Shown: positions 27,600 through 35,842 of the stretch, piece by piece | Position numbering within the stretch: position 1 is the first letter of the stretch | Layout of the letters: each line of letters begins with the position of its first letter | NCBI RefSeq assembly: GCF_030818895.1 | Contig: NZ_JAUTBA010000001.1 | Span: 4,402,001 to 4,466,000, forward strand | Source: Sphingobacterium zeae | GTDB lineage: Bacteria; Bacteroidota; Bacteroidia; Sphingobacteriales; Sphingobacteriaceae | DNA length: 64,000 bases | Direction of reading: 5' to 3' | The notes under the pieces: model-generated | The model's database searches: none | The model's input: the letters and a program-made list of their open reading frames with translations, nothing else | What the model was told of the DNA's origin: nothing | Translations under genes and position numbers: made by a program

Positions 27600-28637
27600 A
27601 TGAAAAAATATATTATCGTATTCAGCTTATCCTTACTTACGCTAAGCGTTTCAGCACAAAAGAAAAAGAAAAAAGAAGTACCGCCGCCAGCGGTAAACCC
27701 CATTCCCGAAGCACAAAGAGTAATCGAACAGGCGGGTACTTCGGAAAGTATGGAAGCCGGCATGATAACCATGCCCATGCGGGCGGCCAATCAGGTGCGC
27801 ATCAAAAAGACAGATGGGCAAGAACTGACGTTGGAGAACTTCGAAGAACTGTTGAACACCGATCTTTCGCAGATCCAAACCTTATCGCTGAGTTCTTCCA
27901 TCTCAGGAAAGAAGCTCGACAGCGGCATCCTACAAAAGGTGGTTGATGAAGGCGGCCAGTTGGAAGAATTGGAAATCAACAACCTGACTATCACTCGCTT
28001 TCCTGAGATCAAAACTGTCCACCCCACGCTGAAAAGAATCACATTAAGCAAAAATGAGCTCAGCACATTGCCGGAAAACATTTCAAACCTCACAGCACTG
28101 GAAGAGTTCGACTGCAACAACCCCTTGACGACTTTGCCTGCATCCTTTGCACAACTCAAGAATTTAAAACAATTGGGGTTAAATGGTAATCTATTTACCG
28201 CTTTTCCCAAAGAAATTTTTAGTCTTGGCAAACTGAACTTCCTATCCCTTTCTGGCCATTATAAAAGTGAAACTAAGCTGAACGATCTGCCCGATTTATT
28301 TGAGCAGTTGCCCGAATTAAAACAAATCGGTATCGAAAACGCGGGGTTGACTACGCTACCAAAATCTATTGCTACCCTTAAAAATTTAGAGAAGGCCAAT
28401 TTTTCATTCAACCAGTTTACCAGCTTCCCTGCAGCCCTACAAAACAATCCCAAACTGGTCTATGTACCATTTACGAATAATCCCCTTCAATGGGAACCAT
28501 TCTTGGCTTCTGTAAAAAAAATCAAGTGGAGCGGTCTTTTCTTCTTGAACGATACAGGATTGACAAAGAAGCAGTATGAGCAGGTACAGCAGATCCTAAG
28601 CAAAACCGATGTTTATTATGATGAAATGAATGACTAA
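27600..28637 (+). CDS. Exported leucine-rich-repeat protein
   Basis: The 345-residue protein begins with a signal peptide (MKKYIIVFSLSLLTLSVSAQ) and a basic KKKKK segment. From about residue 80 on it has successive LxxLxLxxN/LxxLP repeats such as LKRITLSKNELSTLPENI, LEEFDCNNPLTTLP, LKQLGLNGNLFTAFP and LEKANFSFNQFTSFP. LRR proteins of this kind usually mediate protein binding. The upstream TTG start was rejected because the ATG begins a canonical signal peptide. It is monocistronic and divergent from the HTCS. No specific function is evident. Confidence 0.85.
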   Translation: MKKYIIVFSLSLLTLSVSAQKKKKKEVPPPAVNPIPEAQRVIEQAGTSESMEAGMITMPMRAANQVRIKKTDGQELTLENFEELLNTDLSQIQTLSLSSSISGKKLDSGILQKVVDEGGQLEELEINNLTITRFPEIKTVHPTLKRITLSKNELSTLPENISNLTALEEFDCNNPLTTLPASFAQLKNLKQLGLNGNLFTAFPKEIFSLGKLNFLSLSGHYKSETKLNDLPDLFEQLPELKQIGIENAGLTTLPKSIATLKNLEKANFSFNQFTSFPAALQNNPKLVYVPFTNNPLQWEPFLASVKKIKWSGLFFLNDTGLTKKQYEQVQQILSKTDVYYDEMND

Positions 28638-28730
28638 GTTCAATCCTAGCAAAGGAAGCAAACTCTATACAGATAGTTAGACAACCTCACTATCAACCAC
28701 TTCAATAACAAAAGCAAAGAACGTTGATAT

Positions 28731-29858
28731 TTACGAGGGATTCATAGAAGCTTGCTGTACAAATTTGGGTTTCACCCCAAAATGCTTTTTGAAGCTTGCT
28801 GAGAAATGGGCAGGATTGCTATAGCCTAAAAAGCGTGAAATTTCATTTATTGGCCGATCGCCCTTTGCAAGCAAGCGCTTCGCTTTTTGCATTCTACTCG
28901 CTGTGACATAGCCATAAATAGTGGTCCCGTAGCAAAGTTTGAAATATTTCTTTAAATAGTTTTCATTCGTTCCCAATTCGGCAGACAACTGTGCTAACGA
29001 TGGTGGATCTGTTAATCTGCTCTCTACTATTTCTTTTGCTTTAATCATTAGTTTTTTCATTTCAGGGCTGAGGTTATTATCAATTGGAAGCGCAATGCCT
29101 TTAACCTTCTGCTGATCAAATGTCCGCGCCAATAGCTCCAGAACCTTACCAAAACAATACAGTGATTTCCATTCTTTGTCCATCTCCGTATCGAGTAGTT
29201 CAGCAATAATTTCCTTCTGTTGCGCACTGATCAATCTGGACTCGTCAAAGAGAATGCCCGTCTGTGACTTTTCCGTAAGACTACGCAACTTAAGCCGAAA
29301 AGAGCTATCTACGGGCAAATAGGATTCGAATAAAGAAATCGGTATATTGATTTCAAAAAAGCTTTCTGCCGGGCGGCGATGCCATAAGCCAATAATCTGA
29401 GGTGCTGCAAACAGGTAACTTTGAACATGCCCCGGTGAACAGCTGCCTAATAGTTCACCATCTACGTAGTACTGCCGGTCACTATTTAACGCGAAAAAAA
29501 CATGAATATACGGTGCAGCATTATCAATACAGAGATAGCCATCACTTGTAGATGTCAGTTCCGAATGCATCATATGCATACCCTGCGGCAGGACAATCTC
29601 GGAGACATTCATCCGTGATGAATACTGTTTCATCGTCTTTTGGCGAAATTGGAAAGACTGATTGCTAAATGTGCGGATATCAAACACGTAATGAGGCGGC
29701 GTGTCGGCCATTTCGCGCGCAACTTGCTCAACCAAAGACCATGATTCCTGCAGATGTGCATTATTGAGAAGTACTTTTTCTAAACCATCCATAGCCAGGG
29801 TAAACTTTAAAATTCCCGAATTGCATATTTTTTCTCCGCCAAATATAAGTTTAATCAT
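28731..29858 (-). CDS. AraC-family transcriptional regulator (PchR-like)
   Basis: The 375-residue protein has an N-terminal ligand-sensing region (about 1-260) and a C-terminal AraC/XylS double HTH (about 272-370; LAQLSAELGTNENYLKKYFK and INEISRFLGYSNPAHFSASFKKHFG). PchR-type activators bind a ferric siderophore and induce its receptor. It is divergent from a TonB-dependent siderophore receptor with only 38 bp between the start codons, so regulation of that gene is likely. The specific ligand is unknown. Confidence 0.9.
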   Translation of the reverse strand: MIKLIFGGEKICNSGILKFTLAMDGLEKVLLNNAHLQESWSLVEQVAREMADTPPHYVFDIRTFSNQSFQFRQKTMKQYSSRMNVSEIVLPQGMHMMHSELTSTSDGYLCIDNAAPYIHVFFALNSDRQYYVDGELLGSCSPGHVQSYLFAAPQIIGLWHRRPAESFFEINIPISLFESYLPVDSSFRLKLRSLTEKSQTGILFDESRLISAQQKEIIAELLDTEMDKEWKSLYCFGKVLELLARTFDQQKVKGIALPIDNNLSPEMKKLMIKAKEIVESRLTDPPSLAQLSAELGTNENYLKKYFKLCYGTTIYGYVTASRMQKAKRLLAKGDRPINEISRFLGYSNPAHFSASFKKHFGVKPKFVQQASMNPS

Positions 29859-29896
29859 CGAATTTTGTCTGCTTATTAAGATTAAATTTAAATAAG

Positions 29897-32371
29897 ATGC
29901 GAAAAATACCTATGCTTGTCGCAGCCATATGGAGTTTACAACTCCCCCTTAGCCATGCGCAAGAAAAACAGTTATTCAACGGAACAGTTTTGGATGAATA
30001 CAATACTCCCCTTGCTGGTGCTACAATTACGGTACTTAAAACCAACCAGCATACCGCAACGGACCATCACGGACAATTTATATTGCCTACCTTAAGCAAA
30101 GGAACCTATGATATCCGAATTAATGCCATCGGTTACAAAACGATCAAACAGAAAATATTGATTGATCCGGCACATCCCTTTACCATGACATTTCCCATGT
30201 TCCGTGCAGAGGAAGCGCTGCAAACGGTGGAAATTTACGGGCGCAAAGAAAAGTCCTATCGAAACACGCAGTCCTTTATCGGCAGTAAGACCGAAACCAA
30301 ATTACGCGACCTCCCGCAGTCAGTTTCGTATGCGACTAAAGAGCTCATTGCCGACCAAGGGTTGATGCGTGTAGGCGAAATTGTTAAAAATTTCAGTGGT
30401 GTCAATCAGTTTACCTTTTACGACGATATTACGATCCGGGGCTTTCGGATCAATGGTGGGTCCAACACCCAGCTTGTCAACGGGATGCGTACCACAACAG
30501 GATTCTGGAAACAGCCGCTGGCCAATTACCTGGAACGGGTAGAAGTATTGAAAGGCCCATCGTCAGCCCTATTTGGGAATGCGAGCCCCGGCGGTGTCGT
30601 CAATCGTGTCACAAAAAAGCCGTTAGACGAGGCACGCAAATCGCTGCAGTTCTCGGTGGGAAGCTTCAACAACCTCCGTGCCCTGGCGGACTTCACAGGG
30701 CCTATGACATCCGATAAAACGTTGCTTTACCGCCTCAACATCGGTTATGAAAACGCACAAAGTTTTCGGGATCTGCAGTTTGACAAAAACTTGGTGCTGG
30801 CACCATCGTTTTCCTTTATTCCCTCAGAAAACACCCGTATCAATTTTGATATGGTCTATAACGATTCCAAGTCGAGACTCGACCGGGGACAATCTGTCTT
30901 TGCCAACGGTGATCTGTATTCAACGCCTATTAGCCAATCCATGAGTACGGCCAATGATTTTCTGAACGAACAAACCTATATGGTCACTGCCTCATTGAAT
31001 CACCGTTTCACTGATAAATTGAGTTTCAATGCATCTTACATGAAAACAGGCTACGCCGAGGATCTTTCAGAACACCGCTCGGCCAATGCATATGCTGTAG
31101 ATGGCAAAGGAGCCAATATTGAGAACATGGTGGCGAGGCAGGTTTTCATCCGAAACAAAAAACGATTTGTCGATAACATCACCGCTTTCTTCAATTACAA
31201 CGTCAATACAGGTGTGCTATCCCACAAACTCATTGCCGGCTATGACTACGCGCAGGAGGTATTACCTGTGGGCGGTTCGCAGCTGACAGCGAGCGGTTAC
31301 AGAAATAAAGATAATACAGGCAGCATTGCTAAATTTGATCCTAAAATGATCAATAATTATTTACTTGACAAAAATGGCAATCCGGTGCCCAATGTATCTA
31401 GCTTTGATCTCAGCAACCCGCTAATAAGTCAAGAGTTGCAGGACGAAAGCAAATATTTTTTTGCACCGGCATCCACTGCCACTACATCAGTTGCTCCTAC
31501 CTACTATCATCTGAATGCATTGTATGTGCAGGATCAGCTCACTCTGGGACCGCTTCAATTATTGCTGGGATTACGGTATGAGAATTACAAGGATATTGCC
31601 AATTATAAAACAGATCAGGCCGAGAATGTACACCAAGATGTCCTTCTGCCACGCTTTGGCGCAGTATATACCATCAATCCGCAGATTAATCTATACGGAA
31701 CCTACGTCAAAGGCTATAACCCACAAACGGCTTCGGCACTGGCAAATCCAAATGCAGGCGGGCCATTCGATCCGCTCGAAAATGATATGACGGAGTTTGG
31801 ATTAAAAACCGCCTGGTTGGATGGAAAATTACAGGCGAGCACAGCCATATATCAGATCAACCAGAAGAACACGCTTTACCCTGCGCCTACCGCCGCAAAT
31901 GCCGAATTGATGGAACAAATCGGAAAGGAAAGATCCAAAGGGATCGAGTTTGACATTCAGGGTCAGATCCTTCCGTATTGGAGTATTATCGCTTCTTATG
32001 CTTACAACGACGCCAGAATTACCAAAGGCGGGAATAACGAAGAACTGAACAAACAAAAGCCCAATGCGCCTCGGAATACCGCGAATATCTGGACCAGATT
32101 TTCTATTCCCTCCGGCAAAGCCAAAGGCTTGGGAATCGGCGTCGGCGCCAACTACGTAGACAAGCGAAACCTTTCCATTAAACAATACCAGTCGGTACCC
32201 TCATACAGTTTATTGAATGCTGCTTTGTACTATTCCATTGGTAAGGTGCAGCTGCAGGCCAACTTTAATAATATCACCAATAAAACCCATTGGGTAGGTG
32301 GTTACGATTACATCCGTCTATTCCCAGGTGCACCACGTAATTTCCTATTGACACTCGGCTATACCTTTTAA
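29897..32371 (+). CDS. TonB-dependent siderophore receptor
   Basis: This is an outer-membrane ferric-siderophore receptor. It has a signal peptide ending SHAQ (residue 22) and a CarbopepD_reg domain (FNGTVLDEYNTPLAGATITVL) over about 25-105. The plug follows, with KLRDLPQSVSYATKELI, DITIRGF and VEVLKGPSSALFGNASPGGVVN, then a barrel to the terminal LTLGYTF. At 824 residues it has the usual length of the FhuA/FpvA-like siderophore group. A PepSY membrane protein follows after 2 bp, and a divergent AraC regulator precedes it. The substrate is probably a ferric hydroxamate or similar, which is not decidable here. Confidence 0.93.
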   Translation: MRKIPMLVAAIWSLQLPLSHAQEKQLFNGTVLDEYNTPLAGATITVLKTNQHTATDHHGQFILPTLSKGTYDIRINAIGYKTIKQKILIDPAHPFTMTFPMFRAEEALQTVEIYGRKEKSYRNTQSFIGSKTETKLRDLPQSVSYATKELIADQGLMRVGEIVKNFSGVNQFTFYDDITIRGFRINGGSNTQLVNGMRTTTGFWKQPLANYLERVEVLKGPSSALFGNASPGGVVNRVTKKPLDEARKSLQFSVGSFNNLRALADFTGPMTSDKTLLYRLNIGYENAQSFRDLQFDKNLVLAPSFSFIPSENTRINFDMVYNDSKSRLDRGQSVFANGDLYSTPISQSMSTANDFLNEQTYMVTASLNHRFTDKLSFNASYMKTGYAEDLSEHRSANAYAVDGKGANIENMVARQVFIRNKKRFVDNITAFFNYNVNTGVLSHKLIAGYDYAQEVLPVGGSQLTASGYRNKDNTGSIAKFDPKMINNYLLDKNGNPVPNVSSFDLSNPLISQELQDESKYFFAPASTATTSVAPTYYHLNALYVQDQLTLGPLQLLLGLRYENYKDIANYKTDQAENVHQDVLLPRFGAVYTINPQINLYGTYVKGYNPQTASALANPNAGGPFDPLENDMTEFGLKTAWLDGKLQASTAIYQINQKNTLYPAPTAANAELMEQIGKERSKGIEFDIQGQILPYWSIIASYAYNDARITKGGNNEELNKQKPNAPRNTANIWTRFSIPSGKAKGLGIGVGANYVDKRNLSIKQYQSVPSYSLLNAALYYSIGKVQLQANFNNITNKTHWVGGYDYIRLFPGAPRNFLLTLGYTF

Positions 32372-32373
32372 GG

Positions 32374-33540
32374 ATGACTTTAAAAAAGACGATCTTGTTT
32401 TTACACCGCTGGATAGGATTATTGTCCGGTCTGGTGGTTTTTATTGTGAGCATTACAGGCGCTATTTATGTATTTGAGAAGGAACTATTTGCCCTTTTTC
32501 ATCCAAGTTATGTGACGGTAACGGCACACAAAGGCGAGAAAACACTTCCCCTTTCCATCTTGAAGGCAAATGCACAGCGGGTCACCGATCATCCCATTAC
32601 CCTTATCCGTGTGCCTGCTAGAGATGATCAGCGACAAATTTATCTATTTGAAGCCCTTAAGCGTCGTCCAAAGAACGATATCGTCGGCGTATTCATCAAC
32701 AAAGAAATCCGCTATTGGGACCGTATTTTTGTAGACCCCTACAGCGGAAAGGTTTTAGGTAAAATAGATGTCGAAACTAATTTCTTCTGGATTGTCAGGC
32801 AGATCCATCAATTCTTATATCTGAGGCGCGATGTGGGCAGCACCATCGTAGGTACCAGCGTCTTGCTGTTTATCATTACGTTACTCTCGGGTATTTTCCT
32901 TTGGTGGCCCAAAAACCGTAAAGTCGCTGTTAAACGCCTCAAGATTAATTTTAGTGCTAAATGGAAACGCCTAAACTACGATCTTCACCAAGTACTTGGC
33001 TTTTACGCTTTCTTCGTTGCTATCGTCATTGCGGCAACGGGTTTAGTTTGGTCCTTCAAATGGTGGGAAACCAGTATTTACTGGTTGCTGGATGGTAAGC
33101 GGCCCAATAAGAAACACGAAGAGCCAAAAGCTCCAGAAAATACAATAGATGCCGCCAGTGAGGCCTCGCTAGATCTGATATGGTCTGATGTTGTGAAAAG
33201 TTATGGCGCGCATGAAGGTGCTTTGGTCAATATCCCACAAAATGCTTCAGTAGCCAATGTTACTGTCTATAAAAAAGGAAATACTTGGTGGTCGGCTTCT
33301 GATACCTATACCTATGATCTTCGTAGTGAAAAGTGCTCTTTCCAGCGGCTGCAAAATGATAAAACATTGGGTATGAAGTGGCGCGATTCCAACTATGATA
33401 TCCATGTCGGAAAAATTGCCGGGCGTACAGGCATGTGGATCGCATTTGTGACCAGCTTAATCTGTGCCTCCCTGCCGGTAACAGGCTTTTATATCTGGTA
33501 TGGTAGAAAGTTTAAGAAGAAGAAGAAACAGCGTAGTTAA
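32374..33540 (+). CDS. PepSY-associated TM protein (iron-uptake reductase-like)
   Basis: The 388-residue inner-membrane protein of the PepSY_TM family has an N-terminal helix LHRWIGLLSGLVVFIVSITGAIYVFEK, a periplasmic domain (about 45-150) with YSGKVLG, and RQIHQFLYLRR followed by further helices (about 160-185, 205-230 and 360-380). HRWIG and IHQFLYL are the histidine-bearing motifs expected of this family, which is thought to reduce ferric siderophore at the inner membrane. It is coupled to the receptor two bases upstream. Confidence 0.92.
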   Translation: MTLKKTILFLHRWIGLLSGLVVFIVSITGAIYVFEKELFALFHPSYVTVTAHKGEKTLPLSILKANAQRVTDHPITLIRVPARDDQRQIYLFEALKRRPKNDIVGVFINKEIRYWDRIFVDPYSGKVLGKIDVETNFFWIVRQIHQFLYLRRDVGSTIVGTSVLLFIITLLSGIFLWWPKNRKVAVKRLKINFSAKWKRLNYDLHQVLGFYAFFVAIVIAATGLVWSFKWWETSIYWLLDGKRPNKKHEEPKAPENTIDAASEASLDLIWSDVVKSYGAHEGALVNIPQNASVANVTVYKKGNTWWSASDTYTYDLRSEKCSFQRLQNDKTLGMKWRDSNYDIHVGKIAGRTGMWIAFVTSLICASLPVTGFYIWYGRKFKKKKKQRS

Positions 33541-33759
33541 GATGACACCTTCTATCGAGGCTGCCAAAAGGCTCGCTAAGATTTTGGATATTACGGAGGG
33601 TTACTTACTGTGCGAAAACGAACCGTCCGACCTTTTTAAAGACCTCGCTATGCTCAAAACGGTTTCAGGATATTGCAACACTCCCCGAAAAGGATAAGGA
33701 ATTAGCTGCTCGTTACCGTTGACCACTTTATTAAAGCAAGCAAGATTTCTTTGATGTAA
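33541..33759 (+). pseudogene. Remnant of an XRE-family regulator (two frameshifts, 5' truncated)
   Basis: The frame reads TPSIEAAKRLAKILDITEGYLL, the second half of a Cro/C1-type HTH and linker. At about 33658 the frame shifts and continues as RFQDIATLPEKDKELAARY. After another shift near 33719 it continues as VDHFIKASKISLM and a stop. These three pieces in order match the C-terminal tail of common Bacteroidota XRE regulators. The recognition-helix half is missing, and the first codons directly follow the PepSY stop. It is a decayed gene marking the left edge of the A+T-rich island. Confidence 0.75.
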
Positions 33760-33764
33760 AACAA

Positions 33765-33791
33765 AAACGCCAAGCTGTAAGCCTGGCGTTT
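33765..33791. terminator. Bidirectional hairpin terminator
   Basis: AAACGCCA pairs with TGGCGTTT (8 bp), with an inner GCT/AGC stem, between the plus-strand iron-uptake genes and the convergent minus-strand island. Confidence 0.75.
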
Positions 33792-33799
33792 AAGAGTTA

Positions 33800-34018
33800 T
33801 TAAATATTAGGTAATGTTTCAGGCTTTAGCCATAGAGATATAAATTCCTTATCATCGTCAATAACGACAACGCAATTATTCATAAACTCAACAGCATTAC
33901 CTTTCTTTTCTGGATTACCAATACATAGGCACCCACTTTGAACATTAATAAACATTGGCAAATCATCTTTGCTTACCCTGTAAGAAAACCCCTCCTCTGA
34001 ATTACCTGCAACTTTCAA
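33800..34018 (-). CDS. Small hypothetical protein with TTG start (possible immunity protein or toxin tail)
   Basis: The product is 72 residues, acidic, without a signal peptide and with two Cys in SGCLCIG. AAGGAGG lies six bases before a TTG; an ATG also follows that SD but hits a stop after two codons. Alternatively it is the frameshifted tail of the toxin-like fragment just upstream, because one extra base would join GGMN to WKVAGNSEEG. I do not recognise a family. Confidence 0.4.
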   Translation of the reverse strand: MKVAGNSEEGFSYRVSKDDLPMFINVQSGCLCIGNPEKKGNAVEFMNNCVVVIDDDKEFISLWLKPETLPNI

Positions 34019-34029
34019 TTCATACCTCC

Positions 34030-34158
34030 TTAAAAAGTAGCATCAATACTTCCTTTTTCAGTTGACATAATCTCTCGAACAGTTAAAGGTAAATTCATAT
34101 AAGGCCTTGATGTTTCCAGCTGATTTTGTAAAAGTATATTCAGCGGCCTGCACTCCCA
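34030..34158 (-). pseudogene. Fragment resembling the C-terminal part of a polymorphic toxin
   Basis: A stop-to-stop frame of about 42 codons reads QNQLETSRPYMNLPLTVREI and then MSTEKGSIDATF before a TAA. The SRPYxNLPLTxxEI phrase resembles C-terminal domains of Bacteroidota RHS-type toxins, as far as I recall them. It has no start codon and no SD of its own, so it is probably a displaced remnant. The assignment is tentative. Confidence 0.3.
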
Positions 34159-34169
34159 TCATAGCAGCA

Positions 34170-34487
34170 TTACGAAATAAGCATATTTAATACAGACAGT
34201 TTGCTGTCTAACCTCTTCCTTAACTCATTCTCGCTAATATTAAAATTATCATTGGGATCATAAAATTCTTCAGGGTTATACTCATCAATGTTCAAAAAAA
34301 TTTCATCCATGATATGGTTGACTTCAGCATCAAATGATGAAGTCAACCAATAAGTATCCTCTCTTCTAATTTGAAGAAAATGCTCAACAAAAACAGAAGC
34401 CGTAATTTTATTAGACAGAAAAATGCTAATAAGATAAATGTACCTCTGTAAATTTATTTTATCTAAAAGTTTTATACCTGTTACCAT
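34170..34487 (-). CDS. Colicin-D-type immunity protein
   Basis: The 105-residue, acidic, helical protein ends in a DEIFLNIDEYNPEEFYDPND segment and resembles the Colicin_immun family that blocks colicin D. Its ATG overlaps the last codons of the upstream toxin frame (CTATGGTAA, read as CTA-TGG-TAA for the toxin and ATG-GTA for immunity). This shows it evolved translationally coupled to that toxin. The immunity frame is intact although the toxin is interrupted. Family assignment is moderate; the pairing is well supported by the overlap. Confidence 0.72.
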   Translation of the reverse strand: MVTGIKLLDKINLQRYIYLISIFLSNKITASVFVEHFLQIRREDTYWLTSSFDAEVNHIMDEIFLNIDEYNPEEFYDPNDNFNISENELRKRLDSKLSVLNMLIS

Positions 34488-35011
34488 AGAAATCCCTTTG
34501 TTAAAACACCTTCAACTTGCACAGGACTTAAAGCAGCTCCGCTAATAAATTGTCCTGAAGGAGAAGCAATAAGATTTAATCCAGTTTATGGATTTAAATA
34601 AAAGGTTACAGGATTGTTTGAATTCCCATATGCCCCTTGAATTATTTGCGTTCCTGATCCATTAATATGTTGATTTAATGCCGAGCTAAATTTTGCTGCA
34701 TTTACCTTGTTATAATTACCCACTACACCAAAGTCGCTTGCATGCTTAAACTTGGTTTGCAGTTGCTTTGAAGTATTTAAAAGAACGTTACTATTCCCTA
34801 CCCCCTTAGCGGCAACTAATTCCCTTGCACCAAAAAAACCACTGTTCGCAGCGTTTGTATTCGCTACAAAGAACAACAGTATTGTATGAGGTACGGCCAC
34901 TTTTTCATGGCTGCTAAGTACCATTAATGGAGTAATTAACCTGGCATAAATGATCGCTAAAGCTAATACAAACAAGATCATTAAGAATAGCCAACTTTTA
35001 GTTTGCTTCAT
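34481..35011 (-). pseudogene. Immunity-toxin fusion ending in a colicin-D-like domain, interrupted by in-frame TAA
   Basis: From an ATG, the first about 55 residues form two membrane helices (KSWLFLMILFVLALAII and a later VPHTILLFFVA). They look like the start of a membrane immunity protein. The frame then runs into an RHS-toxin linker (SGFFGARELVAAKGVG) and a colicin-D-like nuclease domain with KFKHASDFGV. A TAA stops translation after FYLNP. Thirty-four sense codons follow in the same frame (TGLNLIASPSGQFISGAALS and on to GFLW), then a second TAA that overlaps the immunity start. In colicin D, as I recall it, K608, K610, H611, D614, S677 and W679 are active-site residues. The K-x-K-H-x-x-D set is present, while the Ser lies beyond the TAA and the Trp is replaced by Ala. 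Confidence 0.75.
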
Positions 35012-35550
35012 TATTTAGTAAAAAAAGGATATGTTTGATAAGTATTTGATTCCTTTTCGGTAAATATATTACGTTTTATATTATAGTCATCTAAAAATTT
35101 GGTTGTTCTTTTATAATTTTTTACAGGTAGATGCAAATAAGATTAAGTTCGAGACTTTGAATCATGTATCAGAGATAAAGTTTTCGAGCCCAATTTATAG
35201 AAACTTACGTTAAAACTACCCATCATTTGAATCTGCATATTGTAACCTTCCGGTCCAGATTCATTCTCTAAGATTGGTATAAAATTAACAGCAATCCCTT
35301 TTTTAAATTCGCCGTTTAGATTGAATTTTCTCAAGGCATTTTGATAAAGACGATCTTCTTTAATACTCAAGTTTGAGGGGTGATTACCTTCAAAATAACT
35401 ATATTCTGGCCCAGTTCCGTTAAACCATTCGTTATAAATAGTCAACCAATTAACCTCTTTCCCTCTTTGCACTCCTGACAGCATCTGCCGACCACTTTTT
35501 ATAACGTTCCAATTTCCTTCATTATCTCTAATATGAGTTATCTGACTCAA
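35011..35550 (-). pseudogene. Polymorphic-toxin C-terminal domain interrupted by in-frame TAA
   Basis: The frame (TTG start, no upstream parent) encodes THIRDNEGNWNVIKSGRQML, then FNGTGPEYSYFEGNHPSN and MQMMGSFNVSFYKLG-type segments as found in Bacteroidota toxin C-termini. It stops at TAA after DSKSRT. The same frame then stays open for 43 codons (SYLHLPVKNYKRTTKFLDDY and on to NTYQTYPFFTK) to a TAA that overlaps the next ATG as TAATG. That coupling places the true original end there, so the inner TAA looks like a nonsense mutation. It also marks the membrane segment of the next gene as this toxin's immunity protein. The toxin's activity is not known to me. Confidence 0.65.
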
Positions 35551-35761
35551 AAAAAATCAGTATGAAAAAAATCGACTCCTATATCGTCGCCCTTCGTCGA
35601 TGTCTAGTAAAGAAACTAAAATAGAAAAGCCATTATATTCACTTGAACAGCAACAAAATCACTTATTTCTTGCTGCTTAAATTTTAAAAACCGCAGGTTA
35701 CCCCCTTCAGAATCTATTGTTTGCGCAGTTAAAGATAGAAGCTTTTAATAAAACAAATGAG

Positions 35762-35795
35762 AAGGGCTTATGAACATTAAAATTCGTAAGCCCTT
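35762..35795 (+). terminator. Strong hairpin in the gap between cassettes
   Basis: AAGGGCTTATGAA pairs with TTCGTAAGCCCTT (13 bp, one G-T wobble), with an 8-base loop and a T6 tail on the plus strand. No plus-strand gene precedes it, so it may end antisense transcription or act in the minus direction. The surrounding gap (35551-35842) also holds a roughly 40-codon stop-bounded minus-strand frame containing TAQTIDSEGGNLRFLKFK, which I cannot assign. Confidence 0.6.
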
Positions 35796-35842
35796 TTTTA
35801 ATGGATAGTTTTTCAGCTCCTTCCGATGAACGGGGCTTGATT

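Noticed and set aside
35551..35842. Gene in the 40-codon frame containing TAQTIDSEGGNLRFLKFK
   Set aside because: It has no start codon or recognised family; recorded only with the hairpin of that gap.
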